A stretch of 64,000 nt of DNA from Cyclina sinensis (GCA_012932295.1 JAAONU010000013.1:42918627-42982626); one strand, 5' to 3'; numbered from the stretch's first letter, positions 1 through 13,900 are shown. Notes: a model not told the origin generated them from the letters alone. Numbers and translations are program-made.

Positions 1-1194
1 TTTTCTATTTATTTAATGCTAACATTTGAAAAAAAAATGATAAAAATGAAGAACTATTTTTTGGTACTTACCATTGATGAACGCGCGTATGAATACATGA
101 TATTGGCTCTTCGATTGCACAAATTGAATTTTAAGCGACAGAAATCGATCAAACTTGCTTGTAGAATTTGAACGATTTATTCAACTTGTGCACCATGACT
201 CAAAACGATAACATGACTGAAACTGAGAAATTTTTAAACATTGACACTGGATAACTTGTCATTGAAGAAAAGTTCTTAATTTTGTCTTTATTTTACAGTC
301 ACGTGTGACAAAAAAATATGACTCATGAATGTCGGTACATGTACATGTACACATTCAGCCTTGACACACTGACATATCACATGAAACATTAACAATAAAC
401 AGTCAGAACTGTTTATCAACATCAATCATATGTATTTATTCACTGGAATCAGAAATATGCCTGATTTTTATCCACCTCCGTGGTTCTGGGGATGATTGTC
501 AAATTGTATATTTTTCTTATTAAAATTTATTAAAGCGGACGGATCTGTTGTTGTTGTTGTTGTTACAGTTGTTTATGTTTTTGACAGGTTAGGGAGACAA
601 TTCATTGTAACTGTCAAACTGACAAGGGAGGTAATTGAAAAAGTAGTCCGGCATTTCTATCTATATCACCCACACTTTGAGTTGATATGGAATATATCTC
701 ACTGATAGAATTTAGTATTTCACTGGTTAGCATTAAGTAGTGAGTGAAAATATAAAAATTGTATCACTTCGAGATGAGATATATTCCATATTCATGAAAA
801 ACAAACAGATATCCTCTATGAAGCATGTTTAAATCATCTTGAATATTTAGAAAATAGTTTGTGTTTTATAAGATAAGATTAACTAAATGAATATTAATTA
901 GCGTAGCATAAGCATGGTGACGAAAATATTCAAGTAAACGAGTCTGTTTAGTTTTGTATACAGGCAGTTTTTATTAAATGTCAAAAGCTACTGGAAATAT
1001 TCCCACATATACACTCATCTCAATATTTTCCAGGATTTTGTCAATTAACTTTGACTTGAGTGACTGTGTTTATGGCAGAAAACGACTTATTATATAATAA
1101 TTTGGGATTCCAGTTAAATAAAGATTTTCACGTGTTCAAATGGAAATCGAATTACCTTCAAAAACTTGAAAGCTAGGCACTGATTTCTTGATTG
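1..1194. other. Noncoding AT-rich DNA
   Basis: Apart from the GTT microsatellite I see nothing interpretable. ACATGTACATGTACAC near 337 is a short palindromic run. The 69-codon frame at 496-705 is an artefact of the microsatellite. Confidence 0.6.
547..564. repeat. GTT trinucleotide microsatellite
   Basis: Six GTT units. The polyvaline stretch in the small frame across it comes from this repeat. Confidence 0.95.
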
Positions 1195-1297
1195 AAAGGT
1201 CATGAGAAGGTGACCTTCTTTTGGTGACGTTTAGATCCTAATAGCAGAGCGTTATTTAGGAGATGAGTTTAATCAGATTGACATAATTTGGGATGTC
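1195..1297 (+). repeat. Dispersed repeat R1, copy 1
   Basis: GAGAAGGTGACCTTCTTTTG ... AGATCCTAATAGCAGAGCG ... TTTAATCAGATTGACATAAT aligns with 38327-38425 at roughly 75-80% by eye. Family identity unknown. Confidence 0.75.
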
Positions 1298-1816
1298 TAA
1301 GTATGTGATTGAATTTCACTGATTGGTCGTGCTGTTTAGAGCAATGCTTCTCAGTTGAGCAATACAAGATCATCAGGTCCCTCTTCTCTTTTAAATATCT
1401 AGCACAAATTAAAGACATGTCATGTCAACCTAACAAGTACCTGCTGACATAAACATGCTTTCTTTGAATACTATACCGTTGCATTGGTAAACTATAATTT
1501 ACATCAACTCTATACCGATTTTCTTATATTAAAGCGTAACCGACTCTTTGTCTTCAACTTAATAGAGAAACAAGAAATAGCATTAGTGAATCAACACTTC
1601 AGAACCAAAATGTAAACATGTCTTTTGTCGATTACGCTTAATGTTGAATCTTAAGATGAAGAAATTGTATATTCATAGAAAAAGACACAATAGAAACAAA
1701 AATACAGGGACTTGCTTTTTTACCTCTTTTCTGTTAACGGTTGATTTTTTTCTAGTTTAATTATTTCTTTTTCGTGAATATCTAACGTTATCCAAAAAAA
1801 GAAAAAGAAAAACAAT

Positions 1817-1839
1817 AGAAAGAAAGAAAGAAAGAAAGA
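1817..1839. repeat. GAAA tetranucleotide microsatellite
   Basis: About six AGAA/GAAA units within a purine-rich stretch. Confidence 0.95.
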
Positions 1840-2020
1840 CACTCTCTGAAAGTAATCATTTGGTTTTTTTCAGTTGATTCATACTGCATTCGTCAATTAC
1901 GAAATACATTTATTATTCTACTGTTCGTGAAGTAATTCTATTATTTGTCTCTGTGTTAAAACCGTATCATAGAGTGAACGCTTTTGTTAACATTTCCGCT
2001 AGTTAAACAGTACTAGCAAT

Positions 2021-3170
2021 TACCACCGAGAATTTGAAGTGTTGGACGTAAAATCTTTATACGCGACACTGTAGAAAGTCAATACTTGGTCAGTTTAGGT
2101 TTATCTATACTGATATTTCATAGACTATTTGAAATGAAATCACGAAACATTACATGAATGTTTGCCATGATAGATTCTTGTGCACCTGGGGGTTTGTTTG
2201 CAGGTCATTGCAATATGGCTACAGTAATGGTCGTAAAATAGAAAAAATGAGTATTTTAAAGCTTGTGTCGCGCTCAGCTCTTAAGGTATTTGAAATGAAA
2301 TTACGAAACCTTCCATGATTGTTCGCCATGATAAGTTGCTGTGCACTTGGGGATTTTGTTTGTAGCTCCTCCCAGTATGGTCACAGTTAAGGCCCTTGAA
2401 ATAGTAAAAATGAGCATTTTAAATTTTGTGTTGTGCACAGCTCCTACACTATTTGAAATGTATTTATGAAACCTTCCAGAATGTTTGCCATGATGAGTTG
2501 TTGTGCACCTTGGGTTTTCTTTGCAGCCCGTTCCAGTATGACCACAGTAATGGCCATTAAAATAGTAATAATTGGCATTTCAAAAAATCCTATTAAATAC
2601 GATAGGCCTATGACTCTGTCTCTGTATGTTCTTTCTGACAAAAGCACAACATGGGGGCACCTGTGTCCTGTGGACACATTTCTAATTTTTATTCTACATT
2701 TGGCGGGCATGTTATAAAGGGTATCATTGAACACAAACTCCCTGACATTAATGTTCCTGATATTCATCAGAGGTCATTATTAAGTACCGTTTCAGTAAAA
2801 AGTCGTCTTGAATATTGCATTGTGATTTTTAAGTTGGGAATTCTGATATTGGAAATTTCGCACGGGAATTTACAACAGTAATTTAGAAGACATTTATTTA
2901 CACCCCATCTTATCAGTACAAATGACGACTATTCTATTTTACGATCTCTCAGAAACAAATTTAAGTAACTCCTTTGTCCTCGAAATTACATACCACTGAT
3001 GCCGTATAACAGGTTTTATATTGGTAATCATGAGGTTAGTTAACGTATACTGTAGTCCGATATAAAATCTATTTATTCCTGAGTGTCTAATAACCGTAAG
3101 ATATAAAGGAATGCATTAGCTTTTATCATATTACTGGAAATTGTCCTTTTTAAGTATCTGTACCAGTAGA
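2021..3170. repeat. Old noncoding duplicate D1, copy 1
   Basis: Matches 5270-6256 in order: TACCACCGAGAATTTGAA against TGCCACGGAGAATTTGAA, then the block CTATTTATTCCTGAGTGTCT ... AATGCATTAGCTTTTATCAT ... GAAATTGTCCTT (from 3069) against the block from 6168. Offsets are 3.1-3.25 kb. The 162-bp tandem repeat lies inside this copy only. Confidence 0.7.
2126..2590. repeat. About 162-bp tandem repeat, nearly 3 copies
   Basis: TATTTGAAATG recurs at 2126, 2287 and 2450 (spacing 161 and 163). Each copy carries a TTTGCCATGATGAGTTGTTG-like segment, a GTGCACCTTGGGTTTT-like segment, CCAGTATGACCACAGTAATG-like sequence and AATGAGCATTTTAAA-like sequence. Similarity is moderate (roughly 75-80% by eye). Small overlapping reading frames on both strands near 2444-2881 arise from this repeat and do not resemble any family. 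Confidence 0.88.
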
Positions 3171-3764
3171 AGCCATTTTGCTTGATTTTCTTGATTATTT
3201 GAGTGATACAGATATATTTAAATTTCTTCGTACGAAATAAAGTATATATAAAAAGTGGTAAAAGTCTTTATATATTATACATAAAATATTTAAAAATATA
3301 AAAATTGTATATAAATGTGTATTCAAAATCTGTAAATGAAGCCTATGATAGTATATGTTTATACATCAAATATTTCTAAAATAACTAATCTAGAACTTAA
3401 ACTTATTTTCAAAAAATCAATAATAATAAAAGTATATATAAAGTCCTGAACAAAAAGTGTATAAGGGTCAATATAAAATTCTCAATAAGTGATCGATACC
3501 AATATAGCATCTGATTTAGATTAAGTAATAATATCTTATGTTGTGACTGAATCGGATCTTCCTTAACCAAAATAACACTTTGAAAGTTTGCAGGAATTTT
3601 TTCTAATGAAGGATTTACTGCGGTTCTTAGATTTTCGGTTTATTAGCTTAGGTTCGAGAAACTACATAGAGATATATACATTCCAGTGTTATTATAATAA
3701 ATAATAATGGAATATCTCGTTTACTTAAATTCGTTCGATAAAGCTAACCAATCGGTGTATCAAT

Positions 3765-3835
3765 GGAATTGTTTACACACTATTGTGTGAACTATTCCAT
3801 ATCAGTGGAACTGTTTACACACTATTGTGTAAAAT
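3765..3835. repeat. Two direct repeats containing a perfect hairpin
   Basis: GGAATTGTTTACACACTATT and GGAACTGTTTACACACTATT recur about 45 bp apart. The second copy contains TTTACACACTATTGTGTAAA (3814-3833), a perfect 8-bp stem with a 4-base loop; the first has one mismatch in the stem. Confidence 0.85.
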
Positions 3836-4105
3836 GTACCATAAAAAATTACAATAAATGTAACTTACCTGATCACAGCAGGCATTTATCGACTACACGA
3901 TTGATCGAGTTTTCAGACTGCTTCAATATTTTCCATTTTTGAATATTTTCTCCTTGAAATCATAAAGATTTTTAATAAGCTTCTATTAGATGTTTCTAGC
4001 CTATAAATCATTTCAGTATTTCAAGAGAATTTTGTATCCGCTTAGTGAATATCTAATAAAACAGAGGCAATGAGCATCTCTTGCTGGTGCGGGCATACGT
4101 GTTTT

Positions 4106-4262
4106 TATGTCCCCGAAGGAAGGCATATAGTTTTTGAACTGTCCGTCCATCAGTCCGTCCGGAAACTTTAACATTGGCCATAACTTCCTTATTAGTAGGT
4201 GGATTTACCTCATACTTGCACACGACACCCCTAAGGACAAGACCTTCTCACTGACATATATT
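4106..4262 (+). repeat. Fragment of a GTCCG-type interspersed repeat
   Basis: The sequence TTTTTATGTCCCCGAAGGAA, then GTCCGTCCATCAGTCCGTCC, then TTGGCCATAACTTCC has the opening typical of short molluscan repeats also seen at 40.9 and 46.2 kb. Only about 155 bp is recognisable. Confidence 0.6.
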
Positions 4263-5261
4263 TAATCAAACTTAATATATACATAGATGATTACACAGTT
4301 AACAGTACACCAAAAGGAAACAACGAAGCAATAGTTATATATTACAGAACATGTTCAGAAAGTAATGCAAACTATACGTCACTCAAATCAAAATGAAAAA
4401 TATTTAATTATTAATTTTCACGAAGTAGTACAGCTGTAAACGTTAGCCACACTCGGAACAAAAACTCAATGACACTTTCCTTCTTTTGTTCCAAGAGTTC
4501 AGAAAAAAGTTTCTATCTGCCACTCTAGGCCTCTGAGCAGTTTGAAACAAAGAGAGGGCGTTCGATTTTATGCAACAGTTCACAAAAAAGAAGAAATACT
4601 CTGACATTAAATCCGATTTCGCATTAAAAATTTATGATTCCGATTCAGACAGTTATTAAACGCAAAATATTTACGCTTTTTTTCAGAAGTATTTGATAGA
4701 ATTTCTTTTATTTCTTAATTAGTTTTTGGGTATTGACAGTTTATATTGCAAATTATTTCTACTACTGTTTTTAAATATTAGACATATCTAATGCCTCATC
4801 TTTTGTAAGAATTAGCAAAGCCACGGGGACATCAACATTAATGAAAAGAAAAAAAAATTCAGGCCATGGCGTATTATTTCTAAGGGTAAGAGATAAATAC
4901 CATTCCCGAGTTGCTTTTGTTAAAATATCTAACCATGACTTAAATGTTAATACTAGAAACAAAATAAATATTGAAAGTAAAGTCTTTGAATACTTTTCAA
5001 GGAAAAAGGTGTCCTGCCTTTATTGCTGCTTTAAAATCAAACCAGTCAAGTGCGTGCATTTCTTCATACATGATTAATGCATTCTAGACTCCACAAAGAC
5101 TGCTGACCGATTTCCTTTCAGATGGGTGGGAATGTGTCTGTTAATTATGCAATATATTTCTTCTTTAAATTATTCTACATTTGTTTCTTTTCGTGAAAAC
5201 GATATTACGAAGGACACGCAAGTATAAAGATTTCCTCTAGTTTGGAAGTCAATAATTAATG

Positions 5262-6256
5262 GTATTGGCGATTGCCACGGAGAATTTGAAAGTTTGCTTT
5301 TCCGGGCGTAAATACGCGGCGTTGTGTACGATCGATAGGGTTGTAGGATTCGTGTTATGTTTGACCAAATATAAATCTATACTATAATTAGTTTACATGA
5401 TTAAGAGCTACTTCTTACGTTACAAAGTTTTATTTTTCAAGTTTACTTTTTATGAAACATTTTCTCTTGAATACAGTTTCAGTTAACCATACATGCACCG
5501 ACATTAAAGCAATTAAAGGGAAATACACTACGATTTACCGAGATGATATACTGCATATCTTTCTGTATAGAAAGAAATTAAAAAAAACATGATAACAGAA
5601 AGAACATGTGTTCAGAATTGTTTTCTTTAGGCTTAAAGACACTTCGAAAGTTTTGTGTTCAGTAACAGCTTTGTTAAATATCCATGTGAGAATTCGAATA
5701 TTTTATTTTGGGAAATACCATTTTAATTGTATCCTATCGGAAATGTTACTTTTTTTAAATATTCTAATGTGTCATTTGTTCATTTAAGTCATTTGAGTAT
5801 CAAAAATTATAAAGTTTTTAGAACAGAAATATTAATATTTTTTGCATTCTTTGCACCAAGTTATAACTTTAGTTAGTATTTACACACACCCCTGGCTTAT
5901 ACTACAGAATATCGATAATTGGAATGCGGATATTGAAGTGTCTGAATTCGCTAGACCAACAATGTAATTGAAAAAGGATATTCACTGAAACCATGCCTTC
6001 GCATTTATATACACCATTTGTAATCAATACCATAGTTTGATTATTATCTTTCCAAACTCTCGGACATTATTTAAGTAATTTTCTTTCCCCTCTAAATTAC
6101 AGATCACAGATGTTGTATTTGTTATTTTGTGGATGGTTCAAATTTACCTCGTTCAGATATAAAGACGCTATTTATTCCTAAGTGCCTAATGACCAAGAGG
6201 TATAAAAATACATTAGCTTTTATCTTGTTACTTGAATTGTCCTTGTAAGTGCTCAT
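5262..6256. repeat. Old noncoding duplicate D1, copy 2
   Basis: Contains CTATTTATTCCTAAGTGCCT and ATACATTAGCTTTTATCTTG, then TTGAATTGTCCTTGTAAGT, matching copy 1 at about 80% in the best block (6168-6245). No reading frame is conserved between the two copies. Confidence 0.7.
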
Positions 6257-6416
6257 TACAAAAAGAAGAAATGTTGTTTTATTTTCTTGCACATTTGGTC
6301 TCCTACTGTATTCTTGATGTGGATTTAAAAACAGGTCTGATGGTAATGGAATTGATATATTAAAACATTTGATCAGGAATTGCAAATATTGTAATGATCG
6401 CGGAATATTAGTTTAC

Positions 6417-6443
6417 ATTATTATTATTATTATTATTATTATT
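6417..6443. repeat. TTA trinucleotide microsatellite
   Basis: An uninterrupted run of TTA/ATT repeats, followed by a short GTT run. Confidence 0.97.
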
Positions 6444-7004
6444 GTTGTTGTATTTGATTCAACTCTCAGAGATGTAATTCAATATTGTATGAGTATTTTT
6501 ATCTCGTTTGACAGTTATAAAGCCTCTACGCGGAGTCTTATGTAAATTATGTGTGCCTGTCCATTTTTATTAATTAAACTCACTTTTTATTTCGAACTCC
6601 AGTACAGTCTAAACAAACTTTTACGAAGCCTACACTAAATAAATCTAGCATTCTTCAACTTTTCAGACTGATATTTCCGATTACCAGTCTAAGTATAACC
6701 TAACCTAAATTTGAGGATCCATTCGACTTATTAAGATATTTCCATCTAAATGTTAAACCCGCTTCAGACTTGACGAGAACAAAAACGTCCAAAATAAATT
6801 ATTAAATAAATTGCTCAGATATGTGTAACCATGTTCTGCAATGCGTGATAGATATACTAAAAACGTGAAAGATTAAGCAAAAATATATCATTTATCTTAG
6901 TGCTCAGCGATTCATAGCAGAGTGCTTTCCTAAATAATCCGAGCATTAAACTGTTCTTGTTACATTAGAATTAACGATTCTATCGCAGGATCAGGCAGCC
7001 GTTT

Positions 7005-7070
7005 TCCAAGACGAGCATCGAGCCCGCAACTCTACTTGTAAGTCAGGTGCTCTACCCAACTGAGCCTCAG
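7005..7070 (-). mobile_element. tRNA-like fragment, minus strand (SINE head or tRNA pseudogene)
   Basis: The minus strand contains CTCAGTTGGGTAGAGC (complement of 7049-7064), which is very close to a tRNA D-arm/A box, and a B-box-like GCGGGCTCGATGC (complement of 7015-7027). The anticodon arm between them does not pair properly and no acceptor stem closes it. I read it as a SINE head fragment or dead tRNA copy. Confidence 0.5.
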
Positions 7071-9834
7071 ACAATATGCAATACCTGCCTCTCTCTTTCA
7101 GACTTTGTCTACAATTTTTTTGGCAAGAGACAAATTATTTGAAAGATATAGCGCAGGCAGGCGAAATTTGTACCCTGGACCTGTTTTCGGACAACACACA
7201 TCGCCATAAATTCTGCAACAACAGTTTTCGATGATAAATAACTGTTGGAAACATGGTTAATATTGTCCGTGGAAAAGATGTTCTTTAACATATTGCAGGA
7301 AAAAAAGAATAATTTTCTTGCCAAACTGAAGACAATTTATCTGGGAGGCGCTTTGTTAACAATAACCTTTCTTCCATTATAACACGACTTTTTTGGCCGT
7401 TCAGAGAGTACCCAATACTGGCACTGTTTGAGAAACACCGAATAATACCGAAATTTTCCAATCTAGTAGGCTTTGTAAGAGAATGCTCCCCTACAATGAC
7501 GGTCCATATTGGTAAACTTATATATTGGAATTGTGTGCTACAGTAAACACAACTTGAACTTCTCTGCAAGAGAAAAATAGAATTGGATTTTCGTTTCTTA
7601 AGCGATAATTGTATAGTTTTACTCTGTCTTCATATAAGGTAATTTTTTTAAGTTTTTACTTCTCCACTGGAATAATCATTTTAGGCAAAGTAAAATATCA
7701 ACAACACGGTAAGTGCTTCCTTCTTACGTTGTTCTTATTTTTCTGTAAAAAATAATTCTTGCTTGAGATCATATTAGTTACGTATCCTATAAACTCAATT
7801 ATCATTCTTAAAATAAAGTATTTCCATCGCTACAATCGTTAAATGATTGTAGTAATTGATGTATATCAAAGAAATCATAATTATTAAAATTAATAGAGTT
7901 TTAATTACAGAACTAATACTGTTTACGATGTTTCCTAACTATAAGCGACCAAAACACATTCGGCAACAAATGTGTTATTTAGCGAAGTTTTTTGTGTGTC
8001 CGAGCATGATTTGTTATAAAAAGGATTGGATTATTTCAATTGGTAAGAGGACTGATTAAGGTTGTCAACATTTCTTTATCGAAAGTTTGAATTTTCTGTT
8101 TTTCCTATTCGTGGACCAGAATGAGATAACACGGTGTTAAAGAAAACACGGTTCAGATAAAACTAAAATTGTACTTGAAAATACGACTATTTGACTAGGA
8201 GACATCCAATGACCTCTATTAATATACTGTGAGAATTCTCACGAAACAGCTCACTTTTTACGCTTTGAGTGGATCTCTAAATTATGTGAAGGTCTCTTTC
8301 TTGTAGTTTTGCAATATTCATAAAACTCATTTGATAACTGTCTTGTAACAGTCAGCTCAATATCACCACTCTCAAAATTGTCAACATTTTAAGAATAAAC
8401 GTTAACTCTTACGGTGATTAAAATCCAGAAACTGTAACACTGTTCAAAGAAATCCAACTTGACTTTTGCCCTATGATAAAGAGACCAAACTTACGTAAAG
8501 TCTAAAACATTATATATATATATGAATGAACATATAAATGGAGTTCTTCACTAACTGTGAAAAAATAACTAAATAACTATAATATTTTCATCAATATATA
8601 GGAATGTACTGAAAAAAACAAAGAATGTTATTGCTTATATCAGCCAAACTTAATGTAACTCAATAAAAATTTTATGACTAATTCATGACATTTGGCGCAT
8701 ATACACATTACGATGATTATTAATATGAGTGTATAAGCTTACCGATTTGTACAATTCTTTGTCTCTTTTTTGTTTGTGTGTTTGTTTGTTCAGTTTTGTC
8801 TGTCTGTTCCCTCCCAGTTCTATATCATGTCTCACACAATACAACTGTACATTTAATGTTTAAAGTATTTTTCTCCCTCAACGTATTACAGTGGCTGTAC
8901 GTAATAGTCCTTCGTGTCTACGTAGTGTTACAATTGCAACGAAGAGTTGTATATTTATTGTTTACCATAAATACTTAATTTAACAAGTGTCCAAAGCATC
9001 AGTATTATTGCATTATTATATTACAACCTTTGTAAGGATTACATTGGTCTCTTGGGATGTCTGTAAGATAATATGAAAGTTTACAGAAGTGACATAAATT
9101 ATTGTTTTACAGATTAAATTAACACTGAGACCGAACAGGAAGAGGTATTTGCCCATTATAAAGTAACATGAAAATATATTGGTTAACGTAGTGTGGAATA
9201 GACTGATAGAATTACCGATGTTTACATAAATTATTAAATATTACAACGACTCCATTTTGATAACTTTACATTGTTAAAAATTCCTTTGGAGGCTTCGGCT
9301 GGTTTAGATTAGGATTTTTTATAATAAAAGCTTTAAAGATGTGGTGTAGAGTCGATACATTTTGTTTAGGAAAATTAAAATACTTTGCTTTAAAACACAG
9401 CTTATGAAGGATAAAAAATATTTATTTTTAAACATACTGGTTGTGAAAACTTTAAAACTGAGATCGAAATTTATCTTTTGTATTCATTGGTATTACTTTT
9501 TAATATTTAAGATTGTCTTACAGAAATATTCTGATTAAAAATGTTATAAGGCTTTTCAAATACCGAGAAAATAATTGCAGATTATTTAGATAAACCTTGT
9601 GCGTCTACTTAATGTACGATATTTTTTATTAAAAGTTGATCATTCTTATTTTTCACTGTGTTGATGGTATTTTCAAAACTTTGCGGTTCGATTTGTTGAC
9701 AAATTGTTCTCGTTTGTCATTATAACTTTTACATTCTTCACATTTTCAAGAATATGTGCTGTGTAGAAATACAGATTTATTGCTTATATCTAAGTTTTAC
9801 TCTCAATCTAGAGTTACAAAAAGCTCCTGCTTAT
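7071..9834. other. No gene recognised
   Basis: Short frames of up to 94 codons (7285-7569, minus) have no recognisable motif, no splice-framed continuation and no coding-like composition. A short TA run lies near 8512-8522. Otherwise featureless AT-rich DNA. Confidence 0.55.
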
Positions 9835-9990
9835 ATGACAGGCGAGTGTTTATGATGTATTTAATATATTGGTTATTTGCATAGTACATCAATACTTCAG
9901 ACTATCCATTACAGAAAAAAACATATCAAGAGTGCATTAAAGGTAGAAGCAAATAACCCAAGACGGCAAGCTAAAATATTTTACATTTAC
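9835..9990. repeat. Old noncoding duplicate D2, copy 1
   Basis: ATGACAGGCGAGTGTTTAT (9835-9853) is identical to 14870-14888. Looser similarity continues for about 120 bp (GTATTTAATATATTGGTTATTT against GTATTTGTTATTT; AGAGTGCATTAAAGGTAGAAG against AGGGTGCATTCTAGGAGGTAA). Confidence 0.6.
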
Positions 9991-10289
9991 TGTTTCCGGT
10001 ATTTTTACGAAATTCAGACCAACGTGACCATACCAGATAAATCAGAGTTAAGTAAATCCTTTTCATCCACGAATAGACGTCTACATTGCCGTGTCTGTTG
10101 TTATATATCTAAAACATGAAGTGTTTTAAGTCTTTAGATCTTGAGACATTCTGTTCTGTTGGTGTTTTTATTATCCTTTCATTAATATTTAAGAGGTACA
10201 ACTAACAAAATAAAATAATGGAAATGTTCAAAGTTAAACGTCTTGTAAAGTCAATCATCCTAAAATGGGACATTACAGCAGTTATTTTA

Positions 10290-10740
10290 GAGTTATTGAT
10301 CGGAAACCGTTTGCAAAGTATAACCCCTGTGAGTTTGACCTTTCAGTCTGTTTGCCAAAAGGTCTCATCTACCCATCACGTCAAACCATCCTGTAAAGAT
10401 TGAAGGCCCTGGGATAAGTTCGTTTTTCGTTATTGATCGAAAACTGTTTTCAAAGTTCGGGTCCCGTTGAGCTTGACCATTGAGCTTGTAGGCCGAAAAA
10501 AATACAAGGTTCACCAACTTCTCATTCCCAACTAAAGATTGAATGTCATGGGAGCGGTTTTTTATATATTTATCGGAATCTGTTTTAAAGATCTTTGAAC
10601 CTTAGAACTGTAGGGTTCATCTATTAAGCTTTTCATAAAGTTATTTTTCGGAAACAGTTTGGAAAGCGCTGGCCCCTTAGAGCTTGGCATTTGACCCTTT
10701 GAGCTTTCATCTTTTCGACCTTTTTGGAAAATCTCAAGTC
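10290..10740. repeat. Degenerate ~136-bp tandem repeat, 3-4 units
   Basis: TTATTGATCGGAAACCGTTT-like sequence recurs at about 10293, 10430, 10567 and 10641, followed by CCCCTGTGAGTTTGACCTTT-like sequence. The pattern (GGAAACCGTTT, then GACCTTGACC-like text) is one I associate with common molluscan interspersed repeats. Highly diverged. Confidence 0.65.
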
Positions 10741-13275
10741 TCTGTTCTTGTGTGTTCTCAGTATTTTATCGGATACGAAGTGGTCAACCGACCGAACGAC
10801 TGAAATCAAAACAATATTCTCTTTCGTCTTCGAAGAGGGTGGAGGAGCGGGAGCAAAAATATTATAGTATCAGTATACGGATTCTACAACTGCTACGTAT
10901 TTACAAAAAAAATACAGTTCATGTTAAAACAAAAAGGGATTTTTACTTTAGGCAAACGACCAACAATTCAGAGTGATGCAGTAATCGAATTGTGCAGTAG
11001 GATCATTTTACCTTGTCGTACATAACGCCATTACTGTTAGAAAGATGAGATAATTTTATTCTTAAAACTGAATAATTCATCTGAAGTTTAATAATTAAAA
11101 CTGAAGCTGAAGTTGAAGTTAATTAATGCATTTTTATCTGCTTAACTTTATCTGAACACCGGATTGTATGAATTCTAATTGATGGCACGGGTTGCAAAAA
11201 GATAAATTACACCATGAAAGTGACATAAGTATGAATTTTTACTTTGTGATCAGGAAACTGTCTGAGAGATGCAAGGTTATTACAGTTTCAAGTCTGTTAG
11301 AGACAACAATAAAGATCTGAGACGAGAAGAAAGCAATGATAAATTAGCTTTAAATGATACAATCTGTTCTTTTAAGACCAAAACGACAAAGTTGTATTTT
11401 TTGTCGTCTGGAATGACGTTATAAAATCAGGAAGTACAGAACAACCGAAAAACCGTCTAATTTGGAGAATGTTTTATCTGCATTGTTTTGAAGAATATGA
11501 TTGATATTTTTTTATAATATATAATAAAGTTTTCAAAACAATGTATATGTTATTGAAAAGGAATAGTCTTTCTGAAGCCACGTGGAATATAGTTTCGAAG
11601 TTTCTAATGAAACCGTTTTTAAATTTAAAATGTCTCGCAAACCCAGAAAAATGGGTCTAGAATTTCTTTGAAAGTACCGCTATCTCATCTTTCATCATAT
11701 GAAGCAAACTACAACTGTTTAGGTATAGAAAGGGAAAATTTTAAGTTCTTTCCTCATTTTGAAAGCGTTGACATTTCAAACTACAAACTGATAGCTCGCG
11801 ATTATTAGTTACATGTTTGAGTTGCAATACCTGAGAAAGAGGATTGAACTTTTATCACATATATAGAAATTCGAATAAAATTCATGTATATTAATCTATA
11901 TGGCAAGTGCATGTAATCTTTTGAAAGTGCCAAATTCTTTAAAGACCATGGCGATTATTTTATGAATAAGGCGATTATTTGTTGTCGTGTATTAGAGTAT
12001 TCTAGATATCTTGTGTCTGTTTGTCATGGTGTTCAGTAACGATGGCTTAGATCGTTTTGGTGATAAAGATGAGTAAGTATGATGATAGCATAGTAAAGAT
12101 GAGTAAGTATGATGATAGCATAGTAAATTTATTTAAATTAGAGATATTCCACTACTAGATTTATAAACTGAGAAATAGATGAGAAGCTGAGATATATCTG
12201 TACTCTATCCATAAGGAACAACAAATGATTCAGGGTTACAGTACAAGTGGACATCAATACATAAAAGCTAAAGAGTGCAACAAAAATGTAGCAAAGTACA
12301 AGTTATTATAGACAAAAGGTACAAAATTAAAACTTGTTAATCCATAAATTATTTCCTTCAAGTAACAAAGATTGAAAGCATTTTTATTGAAAAATCGAAG
12401 GGTGAACTATTTTTGTACATACATAAAACTTCGCTTTACATGCTTCAAACTATGTATCCCTTTTATGTGACAAAAGTACGTCGGGGAGAGACATATAATT
12501 ATTAAAAAAAGACAATCATAATCAATATGTTTCGTAAATAACTTAGTGCTTTTCAGTGCGGAGGCGTGTCCCTGGTACGGCCTATAACTCTTGCATTAAT
12601 ATAGATTTAAATTGTTTTGAATTAAATTAAAAAAGTTTCTATTCTTAAGATCTAATTGATATAAACTTCACTTTTTAATAATTTTGCCTGCTTGTTAATC
12701 ATATAAAACAAAACATAGCACGCCCCAGATTAACAAAATATAAACGACTTTGACTCTTTACAATTTTGAGCCTTTCCATTTTTCAGTTTCTTAATTCAAT
12801 ACTTAAGTGCAGAACCATATGACTCAATGAAGAGTGGGGGATATTCATAAGACAAAACTAACATTTTCTGACCTAATGGTCTGACATGTAAGATAATCTT
12901 GCAGTAAGGAGAAAGAATGTCGATATAGGTTCTGGTCCCTCCACTTTAAAGACACAATAGCTGAATACAGCGACGGTAGGTAACAAGTAACAATATAACT
13001 TTATTTCCATTTTCTTCGGTTTAATAGTTACTCGATTTATGAACCACTACTAGAAAACCCTATTAATTTAATTTATTAATTCACACTAGAATTTAAAAAA
13101 AAACCCAATAATTCACACAGTAAGAATTTAACATACATTTCTTTATGGTCGGCCTTAATCACTTTTAAACAAGCGTAAAAAACGTTTCAGAATTAAGAAA
13201 GTATATATTTTGTAATTAAGATATATTATGTTATAAAATTATAAAATAAAGTTTAATAAAACATAATATATTTTA
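10741..13275. other. No gene recognised
   Basis: AT-rich DNA with the 30-bp direct repeat at 12065 and short A/T runs. The 74-codon frame at 10752-10976 has no family resemblance. Confidence 0.55.
12065..12124. repeat. 30-bp direct repeat, 2 copies
   Basis: AAAGATGAGTAAGTATGATG plus ATAGCATAGT occurs twice in tandem with no difference, indicating a very recent slippage or duplication. Confidence 0.97.
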
Positions 13276-13310
13276 ATATGATATGACATAATATGATATG
13301 ATATGATATG
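13276..13310. repeat. ATATG pentanucleotide microsatellite
   Basis: About seven ATATG units, one of them altered to ATATGACATA. Confidence 0.95.
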
Positions 13311-13900
13311 ATTTTTTCCCGTACTTTAAGCTTTTTCAACTGACTGTATTTACTTCGATGCATAGTTCATAATAGATCGTGAGAAAAGCTGTTAGTTTCA
13401 TTACTTGTTAAGATTCAAACTTCGTTTCGATTGAATACAATTTATTTTGTTTTCCAAGCTTTGATAAAAGAAATGTTTATTTATTATCAAGTTGTATACT
13501 CCAGTAACCTTTCACATTCATTTCAAGTGTTGAAGTAGGCTCATGGTCTTATGAGCAGTAATATTAAGTTCTTTACGTCAGACAAATCCTTCTTGAGTAC
13601 TTATTGTACAGGTTCTATTTCACAAGCCCAGACACACCCTGTCTCAAAAATCTTCATATTCGACGTTTGGTTTGTTAAAAAAAAACATTTCTTAGAATAG
13701 TGATGGTAAATAAAGATTTTAATCTGTCTGTGGGAGACGCTGATAAAACCGCACTAATTGATGATAATAATGTATAAGATATTGATGCTAGCTTTTTTGT
13801 TCAGAAGAAGAAGACCGTCGGATATAATTACACTTACTGTTTCCAGAAAATACAAGTATCAAATCAGACAGTCAGACAAATAATTGATAGGAGAGTATGG

